Shown: positions 19,212 through 27,503 of the stretch, in pieces
Numbering within the stretch: the stretch's first letter is position 1
Layout: every line of letters begins with the position of its first letter
NCBI RefSeq assembly: GCF_023618015.1
Contig: NZ_JAJKBJ010000004.1
Location: 124,001-188,000, forward strand
DNA from: Legionella maioricensis
Lineage (GTDB): Bacteria; Pseudomonadota; Gammaproteobacteria; Legionellales; Legionellaceae
DNA: 64,000 nucleotides
Reading direction: 5' to 3'
Program-made: the position numbers and the translations under genes
Notes under the pieces: generated by a model
Databases searched by the model: none
The model's input: only the letters and a program-made list of their open reading frames with translations
What the model was told of the DNA's origin: nothing

Positions 19212-20822
19212 CTATGGATTCAAAATCGTCCTAATCGATTCTATCGTGTCCTCATTAATATTATTATCAGCCAATACAACTTGATGCTCTTTATTATTAA
19301 GATGTTTAGTCTGCTCTTCTGCTTTGAGAACAGTTTTGAAAAAGCTTACTTTAGCAAGCGAACTAAGGGTAGGGAATGCACCATTTCCATAAGAGTAAGG
19401 TATCTTTTCCACTAGCGTATATTCACATTTAACAGCCTCTATATCATTTCCTTGCTCAAGATAAACCTGTTTTTTAAACTCTAAATTTACTCGATTGTTT
19501 GGTTGGAGTGCTTCTATCCGATTAAAATCCTGTAGTGCCAACTCATATTGGTCACGCACACGATAGATCTCACCGCGACAAGCTAAAGCATAGACATCAT
19601 TAGGATTCCGTTGCAGCGTCAGATTGAAATCAGTCAGAGCCAAGTCCAGTAGTCCCTGCCTGAAATAAACCCCACCTCGGGCGGCTAATACAAAGGTATC
19701 ATTGGGGGCAATTTTCAACGCCGCATTGAAATCTGTCAGAGCCAAGTCAAATCGTTCTTGTTTGGTATAAATCTCACCACGTCTGGCTAATGTAAAGACA
19801 TCATCAGGATGCATTTGCAATGCCGCATTGAAGTCCGCCAGAGCCAAGTCCAGTTGTCCCAGCTGATGATATGCCACACCGCGCTGAGCTAAAGTAAAAC
19901 CTTCCTTAGGGTTAATTTGCAACACCGCATTGAAGTCAGCCAGAGCTTCGTCCGATTGTCTCAGCATACGATAAACCACACCACGATGAGCTAAAGCAAA
20001 ACCATCTTTAGGGTTCATTTGCAACACTGCATTGAAATCCACAAGAGCTTCGTCCAGTTGTCCCAGCACTCGATAAGCCACACCACGATGAACTAAAGCA
20101 AAACTATTATTAGGATTAATTTGTAATGCGGCGTTCAAATTCTGTAGTGCCAACCTTAAATGTCTCTGCAAGATATGAACCAAGCCACGGCGAGTTAAAG
20201 TAAAGTCATCATTAGAATTAATGTGCAAAGCCGCATTGAAGTCTTGTAGAGCCAATTCTAATCGCCCCTGGAGACGGTAAACCTCACCTCGACGAGCTAA
20301 AGCAAAGCCATCATTAGAATCAATGTGCAACGCCGCATTGAAATCTTGTAGAGCCAGCCCTAGTTGCCCTTGAATACGGTAAACTTCTGCTCTACGAGCC
20401 AAAGCAAAACTTGAGGGAGCAATTAGCAAGGCCGCATTGAAATTCTGTAGTGCTAAATCCAATTGTTTCTGCTGGCCATAAACTGCCCCACGATAGGCCA
20501 AAGCAACGTCATCATTAAGATTAATCTGCAATGCTGCATTTAAATCAGATAGTGCTAAATCAAATTGCCCCTGTAGGGTATAAGTGATGCCTCGATGAAC
20601 TAAAGCTATGCCATCATTAGGATTCATTTTCAACACTGCATTGAAATCCGCCAAGGCCAAATCTAATTGGCTCTCTATAAGATAAGCCCGTCCTCGCCGC
20701 GCTAATACAAGATAATCATTGAGATTACCTTCGTCAGGTCCTTTGGTGTTTTCTTCTGTTCTTTGCTCTTTTTTCCGTTGCTCCTCGTTATGACTCAATT
20801 CAGACTCAAACTTTCTCTTCAT
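19212..20822 (-). CDS. TPR repeat protein 3 of the paralogous family
   Basis: 536 aa from the ATG at 20822 (MKRKFESELSHNEEQRKKEQ). The longer open frame to 20939 runs through the conserved leader and is rejected. There are 12 TPR units (about residues 35-440) and the shared C-terminal domain with IPYSYGNGAFPTLSSLAK. The fourth unit has a one-residue deletion (IAPSSFAL in place of INPNDGFAL) that is also found in TPR4, showing common descent by tandem duplication. It has no signal peptide or catalytic residues. It is the shortest member; the N- and C-terminal ends are almost the same as in TPR4, while the number of repeats differs. Confidence 0.85.
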   Translation of the reverse strand: MKRKFESELSHNEEQRKKEQRTEENTKGPDEGNLNDYLVLARRGRAYLIESQLDLALADFNAVLKMNPNDGIALVHRGITYTLQGQFDLALSDLNAALQINLNDDVALAYRGAVYGQQKQLDLALQNFNAALLIAPSSFALARRAEVYRIQGQLGLALQDFNAALHIDSNDGFALARRGEVYRLQGRLELALQDFNAALHINSNDDFTLTRRGLVHILQRHLRLALQNLNAALQINPNNSFALVHRGVAYRVLGQLDEALVDFNAVLQMNPKDGFALAHRGVVYRMLRQSDEALADFNAVLQINPKEGFTLAQRGVAYHQLGQLDLALADFNAALQMHPDDVFTLARRGEIYTKQERFDLALTDFNAALKIAPNDTFVLAARGGVYFRQGLLDLALTDFNLTLQRNPNDVYALACRGEIYRVRDQYELALQDFNRIEALQPNNRVNLEFKKQVYLEQGNDIEAVKCEYTLVEKIPYSYGNGAFPTLSSLAKVSFFKTVLKAEEQTKHLNNKEHQVVLADNNINEDTIESIRTILNP

Positions 20823-21105
20823 AACATGACTACTCCTGCTGCTTAAGAATAAACCTGTAAGTAAAAGAGGTTGTAAATAATACAAATGAGAAGGAGTAAA
20901 CGGATAAACACAGGTTACTTTTACCGAACTAAAGCTCAATGACAGTCCTTAGACTTCATCTCTTCTCTACCTCGGCAACAAACCCGTTTATTGATTAAAA
21001 CTAGGAAAGGTCCAGTTCTCCAATGATCCTTTGAGGAGAAGATAAGCTGCCTTATCAAACTTCTTCATCGATGGAAGAAACCTGATAATGGGTGATATTA
21101 TATCA
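20823..21105 (-). promoter_or_regulatory. Conserved promoter and long structured leader of TPR gene 3
   Basis: Extended -10 TGATATAAT on the minus strand (21097-21105), leader about 268 nt. The hairpins are GATAAG/CTTATC (21041-21056) and TTCTCC/GGAGAA (21016-21040). The loop of the latter is one base longer than in the other copies, with the stem intact. A mini-ORF ATG TTA TGA (20819-20827) overlaps the TPR3 start. Positions 21106-21175 are the copied 3' flank of TPR4. Confidence 0.65.
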
Positions 21106-21175
21106 TAAAGATCATCTTTTATTATCCTTAAGCATTTCGCATAAAGTAAATGGAGTACCGCGAGAATAGTTCAGG

Positions 21176-23320
21176 CTATGGATTCAAAACCGTCCTAATC
21201 GATTCTAATGTATCCTTATTAATATTATTATCAGCCAATACAACTTGATGCTCTTTATTATTAAGATGTTTATCTTGCTCCTCTGCTTTGAGAACAGTTT
21301 TGAAAAAGCTTACTTTAGCAAGCGAACTAAGGGTAGGAAATGGACCATTTCCATAAGAGTAAGGTATCTTTTCCACTAGCGTATATTCACACTTAACAGC
21401 CTCTATATCATTTCCTTGAGTAAGATAAACCTGTTTTTTAGATTCTAAATTCACTCGATTGTTTGGTTGGAGTGCTTCTATCCGATTAAAATCCTGTAGT
21501 GCCAACTCATATTGGTCACGCACACGATAGATCTCACCGCGACAAGTTAAAGCATAAACATCATTAGGATTCCGTTGCAACGTCAGATTGAAATCAGTCA
21601 GCGCCAAGTCTAGTAGTCCCTGCCTGAAATAAACCCCACCTCGGGTGACTAATGCAAAGGTATCATTGGGGGCAATTTTCAACGCCGCATTGAAATCTGC
21701 CAGAGCCAATTCTAATCGCTCCTGTTTGATATAAATTTCACCGCGACTGGCTAATGTAAAGACATCATCAGGACGAATTTTCAATGCCGCATCGAAGTCC
21801 GCCAAAGCCAAGTCCAGTTGTCCCAGCCGATGATAAGCCACACCGCGGTGAGTTAAAGCAAAACCCTCATTAGGGTTCATTTGCAACACCGCATTAAAAT
21901 CCACAACGGCCTCTTCCGATTGTCCCAGCAGTTGATAAACCACACCACGATTAACTAAAGCAAAACTATTATTAGGAGTAATTTGTAATACGGCGTTGAA
22001 ATCCTGTAGTGCCAACCTTAAGTCTCCTTGCAAAGTATAAACCAGGCCACGATAAACTAAAGCAAAAGAGTCTTTAGGATTAATGTGCAAGGCCGCATTG
22101 AAGTCTTGTAGCGCCAATCCTAATTGCCCCTGAAGACGGTAAACTTCGCCTCGATGAGCTAAAGAAAAAGAGTCTTTAGGATTAATGTGTAAGGCCGCAT
22201 TGAAGTCTTGTAGCGCCAATCCTAATTGCCCCTGAAGACGATAAACATCGCCTCGACGAGCTAAAGCAAAACCATCATTAGGACTAATGTGCAAGGCCGC
22301 ATTGAAGTCTTGTAGCGCCAATCCTAATTGCCCCTGAAGACGGTACACATCGCCTCGACGAGCTAAAGCAAAACCATCATTAGGATTAATTTGCAACACC
22401 GCATTGAAATCTTGTAGCGCTAATTCTAATTGCCCTTGAAGACGGTAAACTTCAGCTCGACGAACCAAAGCAAAACTTGAGGAAGCAATTCGCAGGGAGG
22501 CATTTAAATTCTGTAATGCTAAATCAAATTGTTTCTGATGAGCATAAACTGCTCCACGATAGGCTAAGGCAAAATTATTATTAGGGTTAATTTGTAACGC
22601 TGCATTTAAATCAGATAGTGCTAAATCAAATTGCCCTTGCAGATTATAAATTATGCCACGACGAACTAAAGCAAAGTCATCATTAGAATCAATGTGCAAG
22701 GCCCTATTAAAGTCTTGTAGCGCCAATTCTTTTTGCCCCTGAAGACGGTAAACATCTCCTCGGCGAGCTAAAGCAAAACCATCATTAGAATCAATGTGCA
22801 AGGCCGCATTAAAGTCTTGTAGCGCCAATTCTTTTTGCCCCTGAAGACGGTAAACATCGCCTCGGCGAGCTAAAGCAAAGCCATCATTAGAATCAATGCG
22901 CAAGGCCGCATTAAAGTCTTGTAGTGCCAATTCTTTTTGCCCCTGAAGACGGTAAACATCGCCTCGGCGAGCCAAAGCAAAGCCATTATTAGAATCAATG
23001 CGCAAGGCCGCATTAAAGTCTTGTAGCGCCAATTCTTTTTGTCCCTGAAGACGGTAAACATCGCCTCGACGAGCTAAAGCAAAACCATCATTAGGATCAA
23101 TGCGCAAGGCCGCATTAAAGTCTTGTAGCGCCAACTCTTTTTGCCCCTGACGAAGGTAATCATCGCCTCGTTGAACTAAAGCAAAACCATCATGAGGATT
23201 CTTTTCCAACACTGCATTGAAATTAACTTCAAGTCCTTTAGTATTTTCTTCTGTTCTTTGCTCTTTTTTCCGTTGTTCCTCGTTATGACTCAATTCAAAG
23301 TCATCAAACTTTCTCTTCAT
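21176..23320 (-). CDS. TPR repeat protein 4 of the paralogous family, with recent repeat expansion
   Basis: 714 aa from the ATG at 23320 (MKRKFDDFELSHNEEQRKKE); the frame up to 23383 is leader. There are 18 TPR units. Units 2-6 are almost identical to each other (FALARRGDVYRLQGQKELAL), as are units 10-12, from 102-bp DNA repeats. The C-terminal domain (IPYSYGNGPFPTLSSLAK) nearly equals that of TPR3. The C-terminus NKDTLESIRTVLNP is acidic and polar before a short hydrophobic end. It is a predicted protein-interaction solenoid; function and partner are unknown. Repeat number may vary between strains. Confidence 0.85.
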   Translation of the reverse strand: MKRKFDDFELSHNEEQRKKEQRTEENTKGLEVNFNAVLEKNPHDGFALVQRGDDYLRQGQKELALQDFNAALRIDPNDGFALARRGDVYRLQGQKELALQDFNAALRIDSNNGFALARRGDVYRLQGQKELALQDFNAALRIDSNDGFALARRGDVYRLQGQKELALQDFNAALHIDSNDGFALARRGDVYRLQGQKELALQDFNRALHIDSNDDFALVRRGIIYNLQGQFDLALSDLNAALQINPNNNFALAYRGAVYAHQKQFDLALQNLNASLRIASSSFALVRRAEVYRLQGQLELALQDFNAVLQINPNDGFALARRGDVYRLQGQLGLALQDFNAALHISPNDGFALARRGDVYRLQGQLGLALQDFNAALHINPKDSFSLAHRGEVYRLQGQLGLALQDFNAALHINPKDSFALVYRGLVYTLQGDLRLALQDFNAVLQITPNNSFALVNRGVVYQLLGQSEEAVVDFNAVLQMNPNEGFALTHRGVAYHRLGQLDLALADFDAALKIRPDDVFTLASRGEIYIKQERLELALADFNAALKIAPNDTFALVTRGGVYFRQGLLDLALTDFNLTLQRNPNDVYALTCRGEIYRVRDQYELALQDFNRIEALQPNNRVNLESKKQVYLTQGNDIEAVKCEYTLVEKIPYSYGNGPFPTLSSLAKVSFFKTVLKAEEQDKHLNNKEHQVVLADNNINKDTLESIRTVLNP
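22696..23205. repeat. Five tandem 102-bp repeats inside TPR4
   Basis: The sequence beginning GCAAGGCC recurs at 22696, 22798, 22900, 23002 and 23104, exactly 102 bp apart, with few differences. Each unit encodes one 34-residue TPR. A second, slightly older set with the same spacing starts at 22087, 22189 and 22291. The reading frame is kept throughout. Confidence 0.9.
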
Positions 23321-23601
23321 AACACGACTACTCCTGCTGTTTAAGAATAAACCTGTAAGTAAAAGAGGTTGTAAGTAATACAATGAGAAGGAGTAAACGG
23401 ATAAACACAGGTTACTTTTACCGAACTAAAGCTCAATGACAGTCCTTAGACTATTCACCCTCTCTACCTCGGCAACAAACCCGTTTATTGATTAAAACTA
23501 GGAAAGGTCCAGTTCTCCAATGATCCTTCAGGAGAAGATAAGCTGCCTTATCAAACCTCTTCATCGATGGAAGAAACCTGATAATGGGTGACTTTATATC
23601 A
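23321..23601 (-). promoter_or_regulatory. Conserved promoter and long structured leader of TPR gene 4
   Basis: The -10 is TGATATAAA on the minus strand (23593-23601), one base off the other copies, with a leader of about 266 nt. The hairpins are GATAAG/CTTATC (23537-23552) and TTCTCC/GGAGAA (23513-23536). The mini-ORF start is GTG here. Upstream sequence (23602-23746) is unlike the other copies and forms the edge of the duplicated block; it also holds the start region of the next, divergent gene. Confidence 0.62.
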
Positions 23602-23746
23602 TAAAACGCATCTACTGTTCAATACTTAAGCACCTTTCAAGATCCCCCTAAATCTCTTAATTTAGTCAGCGCAAAATAGAATATTTTTCGTCTATTATGT
23701 AAATAATATAATTACCTATATCACAATGAATTCAGGAAGGAATACT

Positions 23747-24226
23747 ATGAAAATCCAAATAGTGTCTGTATTTATTTTTTGCTTTGCAGCAACGGTAACG
23801 TTTGCAAACAACGCTTCTTATACCGGTCCTGATGATCCAATTATTCCTGCAGATAGCAACACCATCAGGCTTAAACTGGAGCAGTGTATGGAGGATATTA
23901 ATGAAGTGACCAGTGACACTGACGCGCATGACTCCGCTAAGGCACTTTGTCAATTACGCGAACAACATTTGAGTGCACGCCAACAAACCTTGAAAGGATT
24001 GGCCGAATTAGTCGCTCAATACAAAGGAATGACTAACCATGATCACGATCAGAGATTAGCCCAGACCATTTCATTGATCCAAGAAGGTGTAAAAACGTGT
24101 ATGAAAGCTCTGGCATCTCAAGAATACTGTCATAATTTAGGATGCGCCGAAGAGCCAGAAAATGACGCTATTTTTTGTGATAATCAGGCTACGCGCATCA
24201 TTAACAGGATTTTAGGACGGGAATAG
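23747..24226 (+). CDS. Small cysteine-rich secreted protein of unknown function
   Basis: 159 aa from the ATG at 23747, chosen because AGGAAGGA lies six nt upstream; an in-frame ATG at 23726 lacks such a site. Residues 1-20 form a signal peptide (MKIQIVSVFIFCFAATVTFA). The mature part is helical and polar with six cysteines (EQC, ALC, KTC, EYC, LGC, IFC), an even number suited to disulfides in the periplasm. I do not recognise the family. It is divergent from TPR4 and followed by a large palindrome. Confidence 0.7.
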   Translation: MKIQIVSVFIFCFAATVTFANNASYTGPDDPIIPADSNTIRLKLEQCMEDINEVTSDTDAHDSAKALCQLREQHLSARQQTLKGLAELVAQYKGMTNHDHDQRLAQTISLIQEGVKTCMKALASQEYCHNLGCAEEPENDAIFCDNQATRIINRILGRE

Positions 24227-24322
24227 TCATACTCAGATAGAGTAGACTGGGTGGAAGGAAGTAAAACCCGGGTTTCAGTCCTGCAGCCCACCCAGACTGG
24301 CTGTTGAACTCATCAAAAATCC

Positions 24323-24406
24323 CGTCATCTCGAGCACAGCGAGAGATCTCCAAAATGTGGCACTTAGTCCCTAATCATGAGATCTCTCGCTGTGCTCGAG
24401 ATGACG
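24323..24406. repeat. Palindromic dispersed repeat with perfect 28-bp arms
   Basis: Arms at 24323-24350 and 24379-24406 are perfect inverted copies (left arm starts CGTCATCTCGAGCACAGCG), separated by 28 nt. The GTCATCTCGAGC core resembles REP-like palindromes seen many times per genome in several bacteria. A further 8-bp inverted repeat CTGGGTGG/CCACCCAG (24247-24254, 24288-24295) lies between it and the secreted-protein stop. Nothing else is apparent in 24227-24451. Confidence 0.75.
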
Positions 24407-24451
24407 TAATTCGCCCAAAGAATAAGTAAGCTCAAAGGATAAATAAATGAT

Positions 24452-24503
24452 AGTAGGGATTTGGGCTCAGAAACCCTATGGCCCGGCCATAGGTCCCCCT
24501 ACT
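24452..24503 (-). terminator. Terminator-like hairpin at the end of the polysaccharide locus
   Basis: Nested inverted repeats: outer AGTAGGG/CCCTACT (24452-24458, 24497-24503) and inner CCTATGGCC-C-GGCCATAGG (24475-24493). It lies 4 bp beyond the stop of the last gene of the long minus-strand locus. On that strand it is followed by TCATTTATTTATCC, T-rich but interrupted. Confidence 0.5.
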
Positions 24504-24507
24504 GTTA

Positions 24508-25635
24508 CTATTTATGCCATACATTCCTATTAATATAATCAACGTAACTGAGCACGATGCGAAGCACCTGTTTTGATACCACAGGACCCGTTTGATAATC
24601 CGGTACTATGGGTATAACGCGTTGAGCGTTATTATGTTGCGAAGTAACTACTTTTACCGATTCCAATATTCTCTCTTTCTGTAAACCACTCATGATCAAC
24701 GTTCCTTCATCCATACCTTCAGGACGCTCATGAGCATTTCTAATTGTAATTGCAGGAAGATTCAGTAATGAGGCTTCTTCTGTAATGGTTCCACTATCCG
24801 ATAAGATGCAGAAAGCCGAAAGTTGCAGCTTAATATAATCAAACAAACCGAGAGGTTTTTCAAATCGAATCAAGGGATTTACTCTTCCCCCAATATAGTT
24901 CTCTATGTTTTTTCTTGTTCGTGGATGAGTTGAGAAAAAAATAGGATATTCGTACTCTTCCGCTAAAGCTTCCAGACTTGCTACTAAATGATGTAAATTT
25001 TTCGCAGAATCAACATTTTCTTCACGATGAGCACTGACAACAAAATACTTTCCTGGCTCAAAGTTATATCGTTCTAAAACCGTAGAGGCATGAATTTTTG
25101 GCATATAATAATCCAAAACTTCTTGCATGTGCGATCCCGTTTTAATAATAGTCTCTTGCTTAATTCCCTCGGCAATTAGGTAACGTCTGGCATGTTCGGT
25201 GAGCACCATATTAATATCACTTAAGTGATCCACCACTTTACGGTTCAATTCTTCTGGTACACGTTGATCAAAGCATCGATTACCTGCTTCCATATGAAAA
25301 ACGGGTATTTTTCTTCGCTTCGCGGCTATAATAGCCAAGCAGGTGTTAGTATCACCATACAATAATAATGCGTCAGGTTTTACTTCCTCAAATAAAAGAT
25401 CAGCGCTGGTAATTACATCGCCAATAGCTTTTGCTACGTTATCTCTTGAAATATTAAGAAAATAATCCGGTTTTCTTATTTCCAAATCATCAAAAAAAAC
25501 TTGATTTAACTCATAATCATAATTTTGACCAGAATGAACCAGAATATGATTTACCTGATTATCAAATTCAGCAATGACACGACTCATCTTAATTAGTTCT
25601 GGCCGTGTCCCTACTATTGTCATTACTTTAAGCAT
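24508..25635 (-). CDS. fnlC: UDP-N-acetylglucosamine 2-epimerase-like enzyme (FnlC/WbjD/QnlC type)
   Basis: 375 aa from the ATG at 25635, which has a perfect AGGAGG six nt upstream and overlaps the preceding stop by 8 bp. Motifs are those of the non-hydrolysing UDP-HexNAc 2-epimerases: TIVGTRPELIKMS at the N-terminus, LVHSGQNYD, LYGDTNTCLA, FHMEAGNRC, and SDSGTITEEASLLNLPAITI. In this family FnlC performs the last step, C2 epimerisation giving UDP-L-FucNAc (or UDP-L-QuiNAc for the Qnl branch). It follows an FnlA-type and an RmlD-like gene in the same operon, which separates it from WecB, the ManNAc enzyme. It is the last gene of the locus. Confidence 0.85.
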   Translation of the reverse strand: MLKVMTIVGTRPELIKMSRVIAEFDNQVNHILVHSGQNYDYELNQVFFDDLEIRKPDYFLNISRDNVAKAIGDVITSADLLFEEVKPDALLLYGDTNTCLAIIAAKRRKIPVFHMEAGNRCFDQRVPEELNRKVVDHLSDINMVLTEHARRYLIAEGIKQETIIKTGSHMQEVLDYYMPKIHASTVLERYNFEPGKYFVVSAHREENVDSAKNLHHLVASLEALAEEYEYPIFFSTHPRTRKNIENYIGGRVNPLIRFEKPLGLFDYIKLQLSAFCILSDSGTITEEASLLNLPAITIRNAHERPEGMDEGTLIMSGLQKERILESVKVVTSQHNNAQRVIPIVPDYQTGPVVSKQVLRIVLSYVDYINRNVWHK

Positions 25636-26638
25636 CAAGTGCCTCCTGAATAAAATCAAGTCTAAGAAGCAAATCTTTGATTTCAGCCACTTTTAATTGT
25701 TGGGTATTATGAGAGGTGTAATCAGCAAAATTAGAAATAACCTCCTCTCCCTCTATATAATATTTTTTATAATTCAGATCTCGATTATCTGAAGGAATAC
25801 GATAATACTTGCCCAGATCAACTGCTTTTGCCATTTCTTCTCTAGAGACAAGCGACTCATATAGTTTTTCACCATGACGAGTGCCAATAATGCGCGGAGT
25901 ATTTTTTGCTTTAAACAGTTCAACAAGTGCCTGTGCCAAATCTGCAACAGTAGATGCTGGAGATTTTTGTACAAAGATATCCCCCGGTATGGCGTGTTGA
26001 AATGCATATAACACCAAATCTACTGAATCATCCAAAGACATCAGAAAACGGGTCATGGAAGGATCCGTAATTGTTATCTCTTGATTCTTTTTAATTTGAT
26101 CGACAAAAAGCGGAATTACGGAACCTCTTGAGGCCATCACATTTCCGTAACGAGTAGCGCATATTATGGGTTCGTTTGGAGAAACCATCCGTGAATTAGC
26201 CACAACAATTTTCTCAGCCATAGCCTTTGAAATCCCCATGGCGTTGATGGGGTAAACCGCTTTATCCGTACTTAGTACGACGATTCGTTTAACCGAATTA
26301 GCTCTACCGGCGCGAAGCACATTCTCCGTTCCCAAGATGTTGGTACGAACAGCCTCCATAGGATAAAATTCGCATGAAGGAACTTGTTTCAACGCAGCAG
26401 CATGAAAAACATAATCTACTCCATTCATTGCATCCGCAAGCGAGTTATAATCACGTACATCGCCAATGTAGTACTTTACTTTTTCATTATCTATCTCATT
26501 GCGCATGTCCTCTTGCTTTTTTTCATCCCGGCTAAAAATTCGTATTTCGCGAATGCTTGAATTCAAAAAGCGTTTTAAAATCGCATGACCAAATGAGCCT
26601 GTTCCCCCAGTAATCATTAAAACTTTGTCATTAAACAT
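25628..26638 (-). CDS. fnlA: UDP-GlcNAc 4,6-dehydratase/5-epimerase, FnlA/WbjB/CapE type
   Basis: 336 aa. The N-terminal Rossmann motif is GGTGSFG (about residues 9-15) and RIFSRDEKKQEDMR follows. AALKQVPSCEFYPMEA and STDKAVYPINAMGISKAMAE are signatures of the short soluble CapD/FnlA group. The usual catalytic Tyr of YxxxK is replaced by Met (MGISK), as in the CapE/WbjB branch. It dehydrates UDP-GlcNAc at C4/C6 and epimerises C5 (and C3), giving the L-sugar keto intermediate. Its ends overlap both neighbouring genes by 8 bp, so all three are translated as a unit. Confidence 0.9.
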   Translation of the reverse strand: MFNDKVLMITGGTGSFGHAILKRFLNSSIREIRIFSRDEKKQEDMRNEIDNEKVKYYIGDVRDYNSLADAMNGVDYVFHAAALKQVPSCEFYPMEAVRTNILGTENVLRAGRANSVKRIVVLSTDKAVYPINAMGISKAMAEKIVVANSRMVSPNEPIICATRYGNVMASRGSVIPLFVDQIKKNQEITITDPSMTRFLMSLDDSVDLVLYAFQHAIPGDIFVQKSPASTVADLAQALVELFKAKNTPRIIGTRHGEKLYESLVSREEMAKAVDLGKYYRIPSDNRDLNYKKYYIEGEEVISNFADYTSHNTQQLKVAEIKDLLLRLDFIQEALDA

Positions 26639-27503
26639 TTAACTCGCCTCTAGACTGATATAACATCTCAATAAGATAAGGCCATTCTGGGGCGACATAT
26701 CCGGTTGCCTCTCTAAATCGCTCCGCATTTAAGGATCGATCAATGAAGAACTGCTCCTCCGGGATAATGCTTATCTTTTTGCCATAGGTTTCTGCAACCA
26801 AATTTAACAAGTCGTATTTACTAATTGGTTTGGCAGCTACATGATAGAGGCCAAATAAATGAGGACGGGGAATCACAAAATCCATGATTACCCGTGTCAA
26901 CTCAACAGTCGGTAACCCTGAAAAAATAGCATGTACGTATCCCTTCACTTGTTCTTTTTGCGAAAGGAACCAATCGATCAAAGCATAATGACTATTTAAT
27001 TCATGACCAATAATTGAAGTTCTTAACGTGATCACGTGCGGCAAGTCTGACAGTTCACCAATAAATTTGGATTTACCATATAAGTCTTCAGCATCAGAAA
27101 GATCGGACTCTTTATACATTCCCTTACGCCCGGAGAAAACACAGTCTGTACTTATATGGATTAATCTTGCTTCAAAAAGCCCACACAGCTTAGCTAAACG
27201 ATGGGGAAATATAGAATTGATAGGCAAAACTATAAGCGGATCATTAGCGCTGGAAAGCTGTTTTATCAAGCCCACACAATTAATTACCAGATTGGGTTTG
27301 ACTCGCTCAAACACATCATGAAGCGCGTGTTCATCAAGAACATCCACATTATAAATCAACTTTGAATGAGTCTGTTCAGGAAAATAGGCAAGGCCATTTT
27401 CACTTCGCAAAGTACCCCACGCCTCATATCGTTCATTTTTTTGAAGTGTATGCAATATGGCACTTCCTAACATGCCTGTTGCTCCCAACACTAAAATCTT
27501 CAA
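26631..27503 (-). CDS. RmlD-like NAD(P)H-dependent keto-sugar reductase (QnlB/FnlB position)
   Basis: 290 aa, a single RmlD-type SDR domain: Rossmann motif GATGMLG (residues 7-13), STDCVFSGRKGMYKESD, and catalytic YGKSK. It starts at a TTG with GGAG seven nt upstream, and the start overlaps the WbuB-like stop (TTGA). In the L-FucNAc pathway FnlB/WbjC is about 370 aa because of an extra C-terminal cupin-like part, which is absent here. The short RmlD-like form is what is described for the L-QuiNAc branch (WbvR/QnlB). Its role is to reduce the 4-keto group made by FnlA. The final sugar stereochemistry is therefore open. Confidence 0.75.
   Translation of the reverse strand: MKILVLGATGMLGSAILHTLQKNERYEAWGTLRSENGLAYFPEQTHSKLIYNVDVLDEHALHDVFERVKPNLVINCVGLIKQLSSANDPLIVLPINSIFPHRLAKLCGLFEARLIHISTDCVFSGRKGMYKESDLSDAEDLYGKSKFIGELSDLPHVITLRTSIIGHELNSHYALIDWFLSQKEQVKGYVHAIFSGLPTVELTRVIMDFVIPRPHLFGLYHVAAKPISKYDLLNLVAETYGKKISIIPEEQFFIDRSLNAERFREATGYVAPEWPYLIEMLYQSRGELNV

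Larger units (their letters stand above)
19140..23600. repeat. Tandem duplication containing TPR3 and TPR4 with their leaders
   Basis: The segment at 19140-19217 (upstream of the TPR2 promoter and running into the 3' end of TPR3) is nearly identical to 21104-21181 (upstream of the TPR3 promoter, into the 3' end of TPR4). Similarity to the unit ends at about 23601, just upstream of the TPR4 -10 element. Each unit therefore comprises the 3' flank, the TPR gene, the leader and the -10. Unit 1 is about 19140-21103 and unit 2 about 21104-23600; the length difference comes from TPR repeat number. Confidence 0.7.

Noticed and set aside
22087-23205. Regularly spaced repeats that could suggest a CRISPR array
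   Set aside because: The 102-bp repeats are contiguous, without spacers, and encode TPR units in one open frame.
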